From Mycolicibacterium goodii (GTDB lineage Bacteria; Actinomycetota; Actinomycetes; Mycobacteriales; Mycobacteriaceae), in assembly GCF_001187505.1 (NCBI RefSeq), contig NZ_CP012150.1:248001-312000 (forward strand): 64,000 nt of DNA, in the 5' to 3' direction. Of this stretch, positions 1 to 8,433 are shown piece by piece; the first letter of the stretch is position 1; every line of letters begins with the position of its first letter. Under the pieces are notes generated by a model. The model saw only the letters and a program-made list of their open reading frames with translations. It was not told the DNA's origin and did no database searches. Position numbers and translations under genes: made by a program.

Positions 1-2
1 GC

Positions 3-467
3 CACCTCCCACCGCCACCGCGGAAGCGGACCCGGCCGTGGGTCGTCGTCGCGATCGTCGTGGTGGTGCTCGCGGTACTGGCGGCCGGCGCGGCCGTGGC
101 GGTGTACTACGTGACCGAGCGCGACTCGACCGAGGCGTCGGCGGCGAAGGTCGGTCACTGCCTGGCCGAGATCCCCGACAGCAGCAGGGTGCTCTACGTG
201 CAGACCGTGGCATGCGATCAGCCGCACAAGGGCGAGGTGTTCTCGGTGATGCAGATGCCCGACGGCGACTTCCCCGGTGAGGGCGCGGTGCTGGAGTACA
301 CCGACAAATGCGGGCCGGCGCTCAAGCAGTACGCGCCTGCGGCGGCCGACGATCCGGAGATCCGGACGCTGGTGCTGTACCCGACGGCCGATTCGTGGCA
401 ACGCGGCGACCGCACGGTTACATGCATCGCGACCAGCGAAAACAGCAGGACCGGGAAGATAGGGTGA
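3..467 (+). CDS. septum-formation-family membrane protein, 5' end outside window
   Basis: The frame is open from the first bases of the window, so the true start lies upstream and only the C-terminal part is present. The visible part starts with a proline/arginine-rich cytosolic stretch (PPPPRKRTRPW), then one transmembrane helix of about 20 residues rich in V/A/L, then an extracytoplasmic domain with spaced cysteines (GHCLAEI, VACDQPH, DKCGPAL, VTCIATS). A short Pro-rich tail, one helix and a Cys-containing domain that includes a CDQPHxGEVF-like motif are typical of the actinobacterial 'septum formation' (Septum_form) family, whose biochemical role is unknown. A GTG at 60 lies inside the helix and is unlikely to be the start. 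The family call is from recognition only. Confidence 0.7.
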   Translation, partial: HLPPPPRKRTRPWVVVAIVVVVLAVLAAGAAVAVYYVTERDSTEASAAKVGHCLAEIPDSSRVLYVQTVACDQPHKGEVFSVMQMPDGDFPGEGAVLEYTDKCGPALKQYAPAAADDPEIRTLVLYPTADSWQRGDRTVTCIATSENSRTGKIG

Positions 468-469
468 AA

Positions 470-490
470 TTAGGGTAGCGCGCTACCTAA
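470..490. promoter_or_regulatory. palindromic operator candidate upstream of the P450 remnant
   Basis: A 21-base near-perfect palindrome has the core GTAGCGCGCTAC flanked by TTAGG and CTAA. It starts 3 bases after the stop of the upstream gene and ends 33 bases before the P450 start. The size and symmetry fit a TetR-type operator. It has no T-tract, so a terminator is less likely. No cognate regulator is in the window. Confidence 0.45.
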
Positions 491-523
491 ACGCCACGCC
501 GCGCGCGGGCCGACACTCGAAGC

Positions 524-1156
524 ATGGTCGAGATCGACAGCCGCCCGGTGACGGAGTTGCCGCTCGCGCCGCGCAATCCACTGCCCTACCGCGAGCAGAT
601 CCGGTGCCTGCGCTCGTTCATCGACGGTATGCAGCGGTTGTGTGACGCCGGTGGCCCGGTCACCCGCATCGTCCTCGGACCGCGGTGGCTGCTGCCCCAG
701 GCGCTGCTGATCACCTCGCCGCAGGGCGCTCACGATGTACTGAGTCGTCCCGACTCGATCGCCGATCGCGGCGGGTCGCGCAACATGCGCGAACTGCAGC
801 GCCACATGGGCGGCAATCTCCTTGACCTGCAGCATGATCGGTGGTTGCCACGGCGGCGCACATTGCAGCCGTTGTTCACCAAGAAGCATGTGCCCCGCTT
901 CGCAGGCCATATGGCGGCCGCGGCACAATCGGTGGCCGACTCATGGGCCGACCGAGCAACCGTCGATCTGGACAGGGCGTGCCGGGCCTTGACCTTACGG
1001 GCCCTGGGACGTTCGGTGTTCGGCGTCGACCTCGATGACCGTGCCGAAGACGTCGGCGCGGTGAACGTCGAGTCCCAGAAACCCGACTTCTCGGTGGAGA
1101 CCCCCTTCACCGTGATCGCCGCGGCGCCGGTTCCGGCCCGTGTCACCAGGAGGTAA
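524..1156 (+). pseudogene. cytochrome P450 with large in-frame internal deletion
   Basis: The first ~180 residues look like the N-terminal third of a bacterial cytochrome P450: substrate-entry region, the B-C region around SIADRGGSRN, and a C-helix WLPRRRTLQPLF in place of the usual W/H-xxxR heme-propionate motif. The last ~30 residues (PDFSVETPFTVIAAAPVPARV) look like the extreme C-terminal beta strand of a P450. Everything between is missing: the I-helix, the ExxR pair and the FxxGxxxCxG heme-cysteine loop. The protein is 210 residues against about 400-460 for the family. The join lies around codon 178-182 (near base 1060) and keeps the frame. It cannot bind heme as a P450 does, so it is treated as a remnant. 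Its stop overlaps the ribosome binding site of the next gene. Confidence 0.75.
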
Positions 1157-1161
1157 CCGCA

Positions 1162-1431
1162 ATGAAGTTCATCGTGCACTGGACGCAGTCGCAGGCAGGC
1201 TTTCGCGATGCGGTCGACAAGTTCAAGAAGACCGGCGCCCAGGTGCCCGAAGGGGTGACACTGCTGGGCCGGTGGTGGGGCATGAACGGGCAGGGCTTCG
1301 CGATCGTCGAAACCGACGACGCCAAGGCGATGTTCGAGTCCGCGGCCGAGTGGGGTGAGTTCCTCACGATGGATGTCACCCCGGCGGTCGAGGACGCCGA
1401 GGCCGGTGAGGTTCTGGCGAAGCTCTACTGA
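1162..1431 (+). CDS. DUF3303 family small protein
   Basis: This 89-residue protein begins MKFIVHWTQSQ and contains GRWWGMNGQGFAIVETDD, the pattern of the DUF3303 family of short alpha/beta, ferredoxin-like-fold proteins with no assigned activity. An AGGAGG ribosome binding site at about 1148-1153 overlaps the end of the preceding P450 remnant, so the two were probably co-transcribed and this gene may still use that promoter. The gene appears complete, and its length matches the family. It is convergent with the amidase gene, 11 bases away. Confidence 0.7.
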   Translation: MKFIVHWTQSQAGFRDAVDKFKKTGAQVPEGVTLLGRWWGMNGQGFAIVETDDAKAMFESAAEWGEFLTMDVTPAVEDAEAGEVLAKLY

Positions 1432-1442
1432 GCCGGAACGAT

Positions 1443-2903
1443 TCAGGCGCCGCCGGACATCTGCGGTCGCTCGTCGAACCCGACCAGGGCCTGCACGGCG
1501 TGCGCGACGTGGAATGCCGTCGCCTCGTCGTGCGGATGGCTGACGATCTGGACGCCGGCGGGAACGCCTTCCGGTGACAGTCCGCTGGGCACCGAGAGCA
1601 CCGCGCAGCGGTTGGCCACATTGAACGGACTGGTCATGTGGCCTTCCCAATAGTGTTCGCGGTGGCCGGATTCGGTGTCGATGCCGTCCAGGTAGTCGCC
1701 GTCGGCACGCAGTGATGTCACCGCGGAGGTGGGGCACACCAGCGCGTCGACATCGCGCATCGCGACGGCCAGTTCGTGTTGCACGCGGGCGTCGGCGGCC
1801 AGTGACTCCACGAGTGGGCAGCGCTGCGCCGCGGCGGTCGCGTCCGCGATGAACTGCCGTGTGTAGGCGGCCACTTCGCCTTCGGTGTCCCCGATTTCCC
1901 GCACCATGGCCGGTGCCAGGATGTGGCCGAAGTGCGCGAAGATGGTGTCCCTGATCCGCGCGGTGGTCCAGGGCAGGTCGATGTCGACGATCTCGGCACC
2001 GGCCCGGCCGAGCGCCTCGGCCACTGCCCGGGTGTTGGCGGCCACCGAATCCGCGACGGGAAAGTCACCGAGATGCACCGACAACCCGATCCGCAGACCT
2101 CGCACACCCCCGGTGCGCAGCGGCGACTGATTCGCCGGGCCCCATGAGGCGTGGTCGACCGGGTGACGTCCGGACATGACCGCGCTCAGCAGCGCGACGT
2201 CGGCCACGGTGCGTGCCATCGGCCCGTCGCCGCGGTACCAGTCCGCGGCCAGCGGCGGCAGCCCCGGGATGCGGCCGTAGGGCGCCTTGTATCCCACGGT
2301 GCCGGTGAAACCGGCCGGGATGCGGGTGGATCCGGCGATGTCGGAGGCGGTGGCCAGCGTGGTGAACCCGGCGGCCAGTGCCGCGCCCGCACCGCCGGAC
2401 GAACCGCCGGGTGAGGCCTGCAGGTTCCACGGGTTGCGGGTGATCCCCCACATCGGTGAGTGGGTGACGGTGGCGCAGCTGAACTCCGGGCTCGTGGTGC
2501 GCGCGTGGATGATGCCGCCCGCGGCCCTGATGCGTTCGACGACGGGATGGTCGTGCTCGGCGATACGCCCGCGATGGGCCGCCAGGCCCTGCTCCAGGCG
2601 CAGGCCCGCGATGCCGTGCTTCTCCTTGGTCGCGACGGTCAGCCCCAGCAGCGGCGGCGGCTCGTCACCGGAGGCGGCGCAGCGCGTGTAGATGTCGGCG
2701 GCGGCGCGGGCCTGCGCCCGGGCGTCGTCGAACAACGTCTCGCAGAACGCGTTGATGCCGGTGGTGCGGTCGCCGTTGTGCGCCTCGATCTGCGCGATCT
2801 GCGCGTCGAGCACATCCAGCGGTGAGAGTTCGCGGCTGCGAAAGGCTTTCCTGGCGTCGGCGGCGTTCAGGTAGGCCAGCGGCGTCATCACGCCCGTGTT
2901 CAT
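1443..2903 (-). CDS. amidase signature family hydrolase
   Basis: This 486-residue protein is an amidase-signature enzyme, which hydrolyses C-N bonds of amides. The catalytic triad is readable: Lys93 (VATKEKHGIAG), cis-Ser168 in the GGSSGG loop and nucleophile Ser192 in SDIAGSTRIPA. The last motif is usually DTGGS, and the Gly-to-Ala change before the nucleophile is a mild divergence. Its start codon overlaps the stop of the upstream carbamoylase gene (ATGA), so the two are translationally coupled and read from the same transcript. With the N-carbamoyl-type hydrolase and an MHS transporter upstream, it probably works on a nitrogenous carboxylic acid amide or a ureido compound. The substrate is not known. 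Confidence 0.85.
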   Translation of the reverse strand: MNTGVMTPLAYLNAADARKAFRSRELSPLDVLDAQIAQIEAHNGDRTTGINAFCETLFDDARAQARAAADIYTRCAASGDEPPPLLGLTVATKEKHGIAGLRLEQGLAAHRGRIAEHDHPVVERIRAAGGIIHARTTSPEFSCATVTHSPMWGITRNPWNLQASPGGSSGGAGAALAAGFTTLATASDIAGSTRIPAGFTGTVGYKAPYGRIPGLPPLAADWYRGDGPMARTVADVALLSAVMSGRHPVDHASWGPANQSPLRTGGVRGLRIGLSVHLGDFPVADSVAANTRAVAEALGRAGAEIVDIDLPWTTARIRDTIFAHFGHILAPAMVREIGDTEGEVAAYTRQFIADATAAAQRCPLVESLAADARVQHELAVAMRDVDALVCPTSAVTSLRADGDYLDGIDTESGHREHYWEGHMTSPFNVANRCAVLSVPSGLSPEGVPAGVQIVSHPHDEATAFHVAHAVQALVGFDERPQMSGGA

Positions 2904-4174
2904 CGGGCCACCGTCTGCTGTGCGAGGGCGCCGTGCACCATCTCCCAGGCCACGCCGGTCAGCGCGTCGACGCCGGCGACCATGTCCTCGTCGGTGCTGA
3001 ATTCGCGCTCGCAGTGGCTGACGCCGTCGACCGACGGGATGAACATCATCACCGTCGGCACGATGCGGTTCATCGGCACCGAGTCGTGCCCGGCCATGGT
3101 GCGGATCGGCCGCACGCTGAGCCCGAGGTCGGCGGCGACCTTCTGGGTCAGCTCGATGCCGGCTTGTGGGAAGCGCTGGATGTCGCGGATGTCGAAGTCG
3201 CGCACGTTGATCCGGATGTCGTGCGCCTGGGCGACCTCGGCGATGTCGGCGAGCAGGCTCGACCGTGCGGCCGCGACGATCTCGGGTGACGCCGAGCGCA
3301 GGTCGGCTACCAGGTGCACCCGGCGGGGCACCACGATCGGTGAGTTGGGTTCGACCGTGAAACGGCCGACCGACGACACGATAACCTCTTGGCCGGCCTC
3401 GTCCGGGAACTGGCCGACGACGTCGTGCACGAGCAGCACCACCTTGCTGGCGGCCACCAGGGCGTCGCGGCGGTCGGCCATCGCGGTCGCCCCGGTGTGT
3501 GACTGCTCGCCGAGCACCTCGATGTCGAGTTTCTGGGTGTACCAGGACGAGTCGACCGCGCCCAGCGCGATGCCCTCACGTTCCAGGATGCGGCCCTGCT
3601 CGATGTGGATCTCGGCGTAGCCCGCCACCTCCGGTCGAGCGTCGGCGCCGCGGTAGCCGATCGCGGTGAGCGCCTCGTCGACGGTGACGCCGGAAAGGTC
3701 ACGCACGGCGAGCATCTCGTCCTCGTCCATCAGCCCGGCGAACACCGAGGAGCCCATGATCGACGGGGCGAACCGGCCGCCCTCCTCGTTGAACCAGTTG
3801 ACGACCGCCAGGTTGTATCGCACCTCGCCGCTGTCGGTGCCGGTGCCGGCGTTGATGCGCTGTTCGACGCGTTCGGCGGCGTGCAGCGCGGCGATGACGC
3901 CGTACGCCCCGTCGAACCGGCCGCCGAGGGGCTGCGAGTCGAGGTGCGACCCGATCAGGATGTACGGCGCGCCGGGAACGAACTCGATGAGCGCGAACAT
4001 GTTTCCGATGCCGTCGACGCGCAGCTCCCACCCGCGTCGGTTGGCGAACTCCGCGAACCAGTCGCGGCTCAGCTTGTCCTCGGGGGTGGCCGCCTGCCGG
4101 TCGACGCCCTGGTTCTCGGTGGCACCGAAGGTGGCGACGTGATGGAAGTCGGCGAGAAAAGCGGTTGCAGACAT
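2900..4174 (-). CDS. M20-family Zn-dependent amidohydrolase (N-carbamoyl-L-amino-acid hydrolase type)
   Basis: This 424-residue enzyme has the two-metal M20 arrangement of the hydantoinase/carbamoylase (HyuC/AmaB, allantoate amidohydrolase) group. Visible ligands are His77 in IGSHLDS, Asp88 in GGRFDGAYG, Glu130/Glu131 in NEEGGRF and His190 in AEIHIEQG, with a C-terminal metal His in VSHCEREF. Members cleave N-carbamoyl amino acids or ureido acids to amine, CO2 and ammonia. A TGAGGA ribosome binding site lies just before the ATG. It sits between the MHS transporter and the amidase, all on the minus strand, suggesting uptake followed by stepwise hydrolysis. Whether it is a carbamoylase, ureidoglycolate hydrolase or allantoate-type enzyme cannot be decided from the motifs. 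Confidence 0.85.
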   Translation of the reverse strand: MSATAFLADFHHVATFGATENQGVDRQAATPEDKLSRDWFAEFANRRGWELRVDGIGNMFALIEFVPGAPYILIGSHLDSQPLGGRFDGAYGVIAALHAAERVEQRINAGTGTDSGEVRYNLAVVNWFNEEGGRFAPSIMGSSVFAGLMDEDEMLAVRDLSGVTVDEALTAIGYRGADARPEVAGYAEIHIEQGRILEREGIALGAVDSSWYTQKLDIEVLGEQSHTGATAMADRRDALVAASKVVLLVHDVVGQFPDEAGQEVIVSSVGRFTVEPNSPIVVPRRVHLVADLRSASPEIVAAARSSLLADIAEVAQAHDIRINVRDFDIRDIQRFPQAGIELTQKVAADLGLSVRPIRTMAGHDSVPMNRIVPTVMMFIPSVDGVSHCEREFSTDEDMVAGVDALTGVAWEMVHGALAQQTVAR

Positions 4175-4207
4175 GGTGATTCCTCAGGGATTGTTCGGGT
4201 TCTGGGC

Positions 4208-5560
4208 TCAGCCGATGCGGCGGCGGGTCTCCGGCACCCGCGCGAACAGCAGCAGGAGCAGGACCACCGCGGCGGCCGCGGCCATGTAGTAGCCGGGGGC
4301 GGAGTCGAGTTCGGTGGAGGACACCAGCATCGTGCCGACGAACGGTGCGGTGCCGCCGAACACCGCGTAGGCCACGTTGTAGCTGATCGCCGCGGAGGTG
4401 AAACGCGTTGCGGTGGTGAAGACCTCGACGAAGAACGTGTAGCAGCCACCGCCGTAGATGCACAGCGGCACCACGAACAGCAGCTGGCCGGTCATGGCGA
4501 GCGCCAGCGAGCCGCTGGTGACGAGCATGAAGCACGGGATCGCCAGCACCAGCAGCGCGGCCGATCCGGCGATCAGCATGGGTTTGCGTCCGACCCGGTC
4601 GCCGATGATGCCGCCGACTGGGAGCAGCAGCGCGTAGCAGGCCATGGCGATCGCGTTGATCAGCAGGGACTGTTCGCGGCTCAGGTTGCCGGTGGTCTGG
4701 ACGTAGGAGACGAAGTAGCCGGACAGGAAGTAGAAGCCCATGGCGGTCAGGCCCATGACGAAGATGACCTGGGCCATGCGGACCTTGTTCTCGCGGAACG
4801 TCTCCCGGATCGGGCTGAACTCCTTGTGCTCGTGCTTGGCCAGCACCTCTTTGAACGCCTCGGACTCTTCGGTTTTCGCGCGGATCCACACGCCGAAGAC
4901 CGCGAGCGGCAGCGCGAGCAGGAACGGGATGCGCCACCCGAAGGACTCGAACGCCGCCGGGGTCATGGTCGAGGACAGGATGAGGATCAGCGTGCCGCCC
5001 ACCACCGAGGGCAGTGCGGTCGCGGCGATCGTGATGTTGAGCCAGAAGCCGCGCCGGTCCAGCGGGGCGTGTTCGAAGACGAACGCCGGAGCGCCCACCG
5101 ATTCGCCGCCCGCGGAGAAGCCCTGGATCAGCCGGCAGGCCACGAGCAGGATCGGCGCGGCGATCCCGATGCTGGCGTGTGTGGGGAGCATGCCGATCAG
5201 GGCGGTGGCCGTGCCGATCAGCAGCAGCGTGAGGAACAGGACCTTGCGGCGGCCGATGCGGTCGCCGAGTGCGCCGAAGAACAGCCCGCCCAGTGGCCGC
5301 ACGAAGAACGCCACGCCGAACGTGGCGAAGGTGGCCAACAGACCGGCCAGACTGCTGCCGCCCGGGAAGAACAGCTTGGCCAGCGTCACCGCGGACAGGC
5401 CGTAGAGGGTGAAGTCGTAGAACTCGATGAACTGCCCGATGCCGCCGCCGGCCAGGACCCGTTTCTGCATGCCCGTGCTGGGCTGCTTGTCGGACGTCTC
5501 CGACGCGGCGGGACGGACGGCGGGGGTCTCTGCGGCTGCCTGCTGGTCTGTCTGCGTCAT
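4208..5560 (-). CDS. MFS transporter, metabolite:H+ symporter (MHS) type
   Basis: A 450-residue protein with about 12 hydrophobic segments. After a ~35-residue polar N-terminus it reads GGGIGQFIEFYDFTLYG, the typical start of MHS-family symporters (proline/betaine, shikimate, alpha-ketoglutarate types). The loop 2-3 motif is FFVRPLGGLFFGALGDRIGRR and the TM5 region is IQGFSAGGESVGAPAF. The frame is open a further 28 codons upstream, but the ATG at 5560 gives the usual N-terminal length and is preferred. It is first in a minus-strand set with the M20 hydrolase and amidase, and probably imports their substrate, an organic acid or amide. The LysR gene upstream is on the same strand and may control the set. 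Confidence 0.85.
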   Translation of the reverse strand: MTQTDQQAAAETPAVRPAASETSDKQPSTGMQKRVLAGGGIGQFIEFYDFTLYGLSAVTLAKLFFPGGSSLAGLLATFATFGVAFFVRPLGGLFFGALGDRIGRRKVLFLTLLLIGTATALIGMLPTHASIGIAAPILLVACRLIQGFSAGGESVGAPAFVFEHAPLDRRGFWLNITIAATALPSVVGGTLILILSSTMTPAAFESFGWRIPFLLALPLAVFGVWIRAKTEESEAFKEVLAKHEHKEFSPIRETFRENKVRMAQVIFVMGLTAMGFYFLSGYFVSYVQTTGNLSREQSLLINAIAMACYALLLPVGGIIGDRVGRKPMLIAGSAALLVLAIPCFMLVTSGSLALAMTGQLLFVVPLCIYGGGCYTFFVEVFTTATRFTSAAISYNVAYAVFGGTAPFVGTMLVSSTELDSAPGYYMAAAAAVVLLLLLFARVPETRRRIG

Positions 5561-5664
5561 GGGGGCTCTCGGTCGTCGAGGATCGGCGGGATTTGTCTCA
5601 GCTTTGTGACCCAGCTCGCCGGAGTCCAACGAAAACAATTGCACAGTCCGATCGACGAATCCGA

Positions 5665-6591
5665 TCAGCGCTGGTCATGGGCGGTGGCGGCGTGCAGGTC
5701 GATGCAGACCTCTTCGACCGCCGACGCCTTGCGGGTGAGCCGCGCGTCGCGCAGCCGGACCAAAACCACCTCGATGGGCGGGACGTCGTCGGCCAGGTCG
5801 AGCGCGACGATACGCCGCCCGGCGTAGGTCAGGTCGTGGACGAGCCGCCGGTTCAGTACCGAGTAGCCCTGTCCGAGGCCCACATAGGAGCGCACGGTCT
5901 CGTACCCGGAGACGAAGTGCCGGATCCGCGGACGCAGGTCGAGGCGCTTGAAGATGTCGAGGTAGTACTCGCGGCTGTGTTTGAGGTCGAGCAGCACGAA
6001 CGGTTCGTCCTCGAAATCGCGCAGATGCACCGGCTGCTCGGGGTGGGCGGCCCGCGGGTGGTCGGCCGAGACCAGCACGTGCGGCGGGATCCGTTCCAGC
6101 GTCCGGTAGTCGAATTCGGTGCCGACGCCGAGGTCGTACATCACCGCGATCTCGCAGATCCCGTCACGCACGGCCCGGATGAGGGTCTCCTGGTCGCCCT
6201 CCAGGAATGACAGCTTGAGGCCGGGGTGGCGTTGCTCGACGGCGGTGAGGATGTGCGGTGCGTGAAACGGCGCGATCGGCGAGAAGATGCCCACCACGAG
6301 CTCGCCGACGAGTTCCTCACGTTCGGCACGCACCGACTGGTACAGCTGGTCGGCGTCCTCCAGGACCGTCTTGGCACCGATCAGCAGCCTGCGGCCCTCG
6401 GCGGTCAGGCGCAGGCCACGGCTGGAGAGCCGCTGGAACAGCTCGGCGCCGACCTCACGCTCGAGCTGGTGGATCGCCGCGGACAGCGTGGACTGCGTGA
6501 CGTTGAGGTCGAGCGCGGCCGCCCGCATGTTCTCGTGCCGCGCGACTGCCGTGAAGTACCGCAACTGCACGAGGGTGAACGACTTCGCCAT
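5665..6591 (-). CDS. LysR-family transcriptional regulator
   Basis: This 308-residue protein has the standard LysR layout: an N-terminal winged HTH (residues ~3-62, FTLVQLRYFTAVARHENM with NVTQSTLSAAIHQLEREVG) and a LysR_substrate effector domain from ~90. The ATG at 6591 gives the canonical N-terminus; a longer frame to 6618 adds nine atypical residues. The gene is divergent from the monooxygenase at 6663 and upstream of the MHS transporter on the same strand, so it could control either. A palindrome in the 71-base divergent gap (6632-6653) is a likely site. The name CynR or NagR cannot be supported. Confidence 0.88.
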   Translation of the reverse strand: MAKSFTLVQLRYFTAVARHENMRAAALDLNVTQSTLSAAIHQLEREVGAELFQRLSSRGLRLTAEGRRLLIGAKTVLEDADQLYQSVRAEREELVGELVVGIFSPIAPFHAPHILTAVEQRHPGLKLSFLEGDQETLIRAVRDGICEIAVMYDLGVGTEFDYRTLERIPPHVLVSADHPRAAHPEQPVHLRDFEDEPFVLLDLKHSREYYLDIFKRLDLRPRIRHFVSGYETVRSYVGLGQGYSVLNRRLVHDLTYAGRRIVALDLADDVPPIEVVLVRLRDARLTRKASAVEEVCIDLHAATAHDQR

Positions 6592-6631
6592 GTCCGCATC
6601 TTTACCCGGTTTCGTCAACAGGTCTCGACAA

Positions 6632-6653
6632 AGTACCCGGTACCTGCGGTACT
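6632..6653. promoter_or_regulatory. inverted repeat in LysR/monooxygenase divergent promoter
   Basis: AGTACC and GGTACT form perfect 6-base arms separated by 10 bases, with a further GGTACC inside. They lie between the divergent LysR gene (start 6591) and the monooxygenase (start 6663). Position and symmetry suit an operator, either for the LysR protein (though it is not a classical T-N11-A site) or for an unlinked regulator. It would overlap the monooxygenase promoter. Confidence 0.45.
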
Positions 6654-6662
6654 GTCTGGCGC

Positions 6663-8147
6663 ATGCAACCGGGGGTGCACGACGCGGTGATCGTCGGGGC
6701 CGGCTTTGCCGGGATCGGGGCGGCGATCCAGCTCAAACGGCTGGGGTTCGACGACTTCGTGATCCTCGAGCGCGAGGACGACCTGGGCGGCACGTGGCAC
6801 GTCAACCGCTACCCCGGCCTGGCCGTCGACGTGCCCACCACGACCTACTCGTACTTTTTCGAACCCAATCCGAACTGGTCACGGCTGTTCTCGACGGGTT
6901 CGGAGATCAAGCAGTACGCCGACGACGTCGCCGACAAATACGACGTCCGGCGCCACATCCGGTTCAACACCACGGTCACGGGCGCCCGCTGGGACGGCGA
7001 CGACGACGTCTGGCAGGTGTCGCTCGCGACGGGTGAGCACCTGCGGGCGCGTTTCCTGCTCACGGCGACCGGTTTCCTGTCCCAACCGCACACCCCCGAC
7101 ATCCCCGGCATCACCGAGTTCGACGGCAGGATCATCCACACCACCGACTGGGACGACGGGTACTCGCTGTACGGCCGGCGCGTCGCCATCATCGGCACGG
7201 GCGCCACCGCGGTGCAGCTCATCCCCGAACTGGCCGAACGCGTCGCCGAGCTGACCGTCTACCAGCGCACCCCGATCTGGGTGGTGCCGAAGGTCGACGT
7301 GCGGTTCCCGCAGGCGATCAAGAGGCTGTTCGCAGGTGTGCCGTTGACGCAGCGCGCGGTGCGCGCGGTCACCGACGCGATCTACGCGTTCCTGGTGGAC
7401 ACCGCGGTGCTCAGGCACCGGTACTTCCGCCGGCTCAACATCGCCGCGGCCGATCTCGGCCGGATGCATCTGGCGGCGTCGATCCGTGACCCGCAGCTGC
7501 GCCGCAAGCTGACGCCGGACTACGACTTCGGTTGCAAGCGGCCGACATTCTCCAACAGCTACTACCGGGCGTTCACGTTGCCGCACGTGCACCTGCAGGC
7601 CGACGGGATCGAGCGCATCGAGGCCGATGGGATCGTCAACGCCGACGGCACCAAGACCGCCATCGACACCCTGGTGCTCGCGACCGGTTTCGACCTGTGG
7701 GAGGCCAACTTCCCGGCGATCGAGGTGATCGGCAGGCAGGGGCGCAATCTCGGCAAGTGGTGGCGTGAGACAAGATTCCAGGCGTACCAGGGCGTCTCGA
7801 TGCCGTATTTCCCCAACTACCTGAGCCTGGCGAGTCCGTATGCGTTCCTCGGCCTGAACTTCTTCAACACCATGGAGTACCAGATGCGGCTCATGGACCG
7901 GTTGTTCGGCGAGGTCAAGCGGCGCGCAGCGACCACCTTCGAGGTCACCGAGGACGCCAACCGGCGGTATCTGGATCGCATGACCGATCTCCTCGGCGAT
8001 TCGCTGTTCACCCTCGGCAACTGCACATCGGCACGGTCGTACTATTTCAATCCGAGCGGCGAGGCAACGCTGCTCCGGCCGATGACGACCCGAAGGGCCG
8101 TCGCGGAAGCCTCACGATTCCCGTTGAGCGACTACATCTTTGCCTGA
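6663..8147 (+). CDS. flavin-containing monooxygenase, Baeyer-Villiger type
   Basis: This 494-residue class B flavoprotein monooxygenase inserts oxygen next to a ketone or oxidises a heteroatom using FAD and NADPH. The FAD Rossmann motif is GAGFAG (residues 12-17), followed by LGGTWHVNRYPGL, which is typical of Baeyer-Villiger enzymes. The fingerprint FxGxxxHxxxWD is present at 153-163. The NADPH Rossmann motif is GTGATA near 178-183. The length is normal and the start has good coding continuity. The next gene starts 16 bases downstream with its own ribosome binding site, so they are probably co-transcribed. The LysR gene is divergent. The substrate is unknown; mycobacteria carry many paralogues. 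Confidence 0.88.
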   Translation: MQPGVHDAVIVGAGFAGIGAAIQLKRLGFDDFVILEREDDLGGTWHVNRYPGLAVDVPTTTYSYFFEPNPNWSRLFSTGSEIKQYADDVADKYDVRRHIRFNTTVTGARWDGDDDVWQVSLATGEHLRARFLLTATGFLSQPHTPDIPGITEFDGRIIHTTDWDDGYSLYGRRVAIIGTGATAVQLIPELAERVAELTVYQRTPIWVVPKVDVRFPQAIKRLFAGVPLTQRAVRAVTDAIYAFLVDTAVLRHRYFRRLNIAAADLGRMHLAASIRDPQLRRKLTPDYDFGCKRPTFSNSYYRAFTLPHVHLQADGIERIEADGIVNADGTKTAIDTLVLATGFDLWEANFPAIEVIGRQGRNLGKWWRETRFQAYQGVSMPYFPNYLSLASPYAFLGLNFFNTMEYQMRLMDRLFGEVKRRAATTFEVTEDANRRYLDRMTDLLGDSLFTLGNCTSARSYYFNPSGEATLLRPMTTRRAVAEASRFPLSDYIFA

Positions 8148-8163
8148 TCAGAGAGGACCATTC

Positions 8164-8433
8164 GTGGCACAAGAGAAGAACTCCACCCTCGCCAAGCTCG
8201 CCGGTCTGGGCCTGGCCGGCGTCGGCGTCGCGCACTTCGCCAAGCCGCAGCTGTTCGAGTCGGTCACCAAGCCGGCGTTCCCGCGCGACACCCGCAAGCA
8301 CGTTTACACCAACGGCGGCATCGAGACCGCGCTGGGCCTCGCGCTCAGTGCCCGCAAGACGCGGCGCCTCGCAACCGTCGGCACCATCGGCTACCTCACC
8401 TACCTGGCGGGCAACGCCGTCCGTAACCGGTAG
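8164..8433 (+). CDS. small conserved membrane protein
   Basis: An 89-residue protein starting at GTG 8164, chosen because a GAGAGGA ribosome binding site lies directly before it. The TTG at 8140 inside the previous gene is rejected. It has a lysine-containing N-terminus, a weakly hydrophobic stretch (LAGLGLAGVGVAHF), the segment YTNGGIETALGLAL and a C-terminal hydrophobic helix. The pattern HF...F...RK..Y..GG.E...GL resembles small DoxX-like mycobacterial membrane proteins, but no function can be given. It follows the monooxygenase by 16 bases and overlaps the 3' end of the convergent double-TetR gene by 34 bases. Confidence 0.65.
   Translation: MAQEKNSTLAKLAGLGLAGVGVAHFAKPQLFESVTKPAFPRDTRKHVYTNGGIETALGLALSARKTRRLATVGTIGYLTYLAGNAVRNR

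Noticed and set aside
3605..5827. Very long plus-strand open frame (740 codons)
   Set aside because: It is antisense to the M20 hydrolase and MHS transporter genes, with Arg/Glu/Asp/His-rich low-complexity translation typical of a GC-rich shadow frame.
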